From: Faecalicatena_A orotica
GTDB lineage: Bacteria > Bacillota > Clostridia > Lachnospirales > Lachnospiraceae
DNA: 64,000 nt
Direction: 5' to 3' (one strand)
Assembly: GCF_040545875.1 (NCBI RefSeq)
Contig: NZ_JBEPMR010000001.1
Part shown: positions 62,733 to 64,000 of the stretch, in pieces
Numbering within the stretch: position 1 is the stretch's first letter
Layout: each line of letters begins with the position of its first letter
Notes under the pieces: generated by a model
What the model was told of the DNA's origin: nothing
The model's database searches: none
Seen by the model: only the letters and a program-made list of their open reading frames with translations
Translations under genes and position numbers: made by a program

Positions 62733-64000
62733 ATGGAGAGAACAATTGCAAACCTGAAAGAAATGATCCGTGCAGGAAGGGGGATTATCCCGGCTGATAC
62801 TGTTGTGAAGGGCGGTAATCTGGTCAATGTAATGACGAGTGAGATCTACCCTGCCGATGTCGCAATCTATAAAGATATGATTGCCGCTGTCGGTGATGTG
62901 TCCGATTATACCGGACCCGGTACAAAGATCATCGACGCAGAGGGAAAGTACCTCGTGCCGGGACTTATCGACGGACATATCCACAGTGAATGCAGCAAGC
63001 TGAGCATTACAAGTTTTGCAAAGGCTGTCGTACCCTGCGGGACAACAAGCATGATTTCTGGTCTTGACGAATACATTTCCGTATCCGGTCTGGAAGGCTT
63101 AAAGGAAGTTCTGGCTGAAGTAAAACAAAGCCCGCTGAAGGTGTTCTGGGGAGCGCCTTACAAGACGCCTTACACAATACCGGAATCTACCGTTTCTTTT
63201 AACTTCACAAAAGAAGTTCATGAAGAGGTTCAGCAGTGGCCGGAATGCTTCGGTGTGTGGGAGACAGTCCGGGAATTTCTGCAGGAAGAGGATGAGAACA
63301 CACTGGGTGCCATCGAACAGGCATTCAAGAACCGTCTCCCGGTATTCGGCTGTGCACCTATGGCAAGAGGAAATGACTTAAACGGCTATCTGTGCGGCGG
63401 AGTACGTCTGGACCACGAAAGCTACGACCATGAAGAAGTGGTTGAGAAGATGAGAAAAGGAATGCACATGCTGATCCGTGAATCATCTGTTACACATTTC
63501 CTGGCCGAAAATATCCGCGCAGTGACAGAGGTAAATCCTTACATGGCACGCCGCGTCAGCTTCTGTACCGATGATGTGACCGCAACAGATGTTTTGGAAA
63601 AGGGACACCTCGACAATGTTGTACGTCTTGCAATTGCAGCCGGTGTGGAACCGATGACAGCAATCCAGATGGGTACGATCAACAGTGCGGAAGCTTACCG
63701 CATCGATCATCTGGTAGGTTCCATCTCTCCGGGAAGAATCGCGGATATCCTGCTGGTCGACAGCCCGGAAGAATTCCATGTTGAGACAGTTATTACGAAT
63801 GGGCAGCTGGTGGCACAGAATAAGAAGCTTACCTATGATCTGAAGGCTCCGGAAAGAAGCACAGTCCTCAAGAGTGAATTGAAGTGCCAGAAGACAACAA
63901 AAGCGGATTTTGAATACAGAGTAGACATGATAAACGGAACAGCAGATGTTCTGGCAATGGATGTACAGGGACCTTTCGTCCGTAAGAGAAGGGATGTTGT
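62733..64000 (+). CDS. ade: Adenine deaminase, C-terminus cut by the window edge
   Basis: At least 422 residues of an amidohydrolase-superfamily enzyme of the AdeC type. The metal-binding motif is GLIDGHIHSECSKLS near residue 80, with ARGNDLNGYL, VSFCTDD, INSAEAYRIDHLVGSISPGRIADILLVD later. It converts adenine to hypoxanthine. The ATG at 62733 follows AAGGAGG. The usual length is around 570-600 residues, so about a quarter is missing to the right. Confidence 0.95.
   Translation, partial: MERTIANLKEMIRAGRGIIPADTVVKGGNLVNVMTSEIYPADVAIYKDMIAAVGDVSDYTGPGTKIIDAEGKYLVPGLIDGHIHSECSKLSITSFAKAVVPCGTTSMISGLDEYISVSGLEGLKEVLAEVKQSPLKVFWGAPYKTPYTIPESTVSFNFTKEVHEEVQQWPECFGVWETVREFLQEEDENTLGAIEQAFKNRLPVFGCAPMARGNDLNGYLCGGVRLDHESYDHEEVVEKMRKGMHMLIRESSVTHFLAENIRAVTEVNPYMARRVSFCTDDVTATDVLEKGHLDNVVRLAIAAGVEPMTAIQMGTINSAEAYRIDHLVGSISPGRIADILLVDSPEEFHVETVITNGQLVAQNKKLTYDLKAPERSTVLKSELKCQKTTKADFEYRVDMINGTADVLAMDVQGPFVRKRRDV

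Overview
The window looks like chromosome of a gut-type anaerobic Firmicute, most likely a Lachnospiraceae/Clostridium-cluster XIVa organism. This is inferred from gene content: [4Fe-4S] redox enzymes, a [FeFe]-hydrogenase-like protein, many ECF sigma/ABC/two-component genes, an oleate hydratase, a holin-like mini-toxin, Gram-positive ribosome binding sites and consensus sigma-A promoters. No rRNA, tRNA, CRISPR array, intact insertion sequence or prophage was seen. Most genes lie on the minus strand, in short operons with overlapping ends.

Layout. 1-5058 (minus): an ECF sigma factor, a membrane protein, an ABC ATPase and permease, a response regulator without a kinase, and a second ABC ATPase cut by the window edge. 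5059-6260: a decayed stretch with a ~300-bp imperfect palindrome, a truncated LacI-type fragment and a 28-codon holin-like toxin faced by a perfect minus-strand promoter, a candidate type I toxin-antitoxin. 6266-9830: a ferredoxin-nitroreductase with an ArsR regulator, then a broken old-yellow-enzyme-type oxidoreductase fused head to head with a truncated TetR gene by a deletion. 9872-11881: DUF5685 / DnaJ / membrane-protein operon. 12072-16994: a gallotannin pathway (gallate decarboxylase UbiD-type subunit, UbiX-type subunit, LpdD-type subunit, tannase) with a divergent LysR regulator. 17011-19534: flotillin and a SnoaL-LytTR fusion regulator. 19571-22330: a DNA-repair operon (alkyltransferase, Y-family polymerase, YolD, Tag) under a promoter with a LexA box in its spacer. 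22390-25720: MarR, PatB/MalY-type C-S lyase and an APC transporter.

26020-27134 is a small DUF2089 operon; 27227-29916 a membrane-anchored oleate hydratase with a TetR regulator; 30011-35868 a complete ribose operon (rbsR-K-D-A-C-B) with promoter and operator; 36072-38743 a chemoreceptor and an AraC-GyrI regulator. 38874-43454 is the most unusual locus: an ABC efflux-type system whose first permease is fused to an N-terminal MerR DNA-binding domain, preceded by a textbook MerR promoter (19-bp spacer with a dyad). 43552-55544 holds an Fe-S aldo/keto reductase, DedA, a dual-SBP3/PAS/GGDEF protein, a NadM-like nucleotidyltransferase, a [FeFe]-hydrogenase-like protein, a decayed Rpn-type nuclease gene, a DegV protein and a dual-SBP3 hybrid kinase. 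55750-64000 holds ferritin, a soluble hybrid kinase, a second ECF sigma/anti-sigma pair, an XRE and a TetR regulator, a second DegV protein, and adenine deaminase behind an attenuator-like leader, cut by the window end.

Several starts were moved inward from the longest reading frame on the basis of visible Shine-Dalgarno sequences. Functions are assigned from motifs and remembered family features only; no database search was run.
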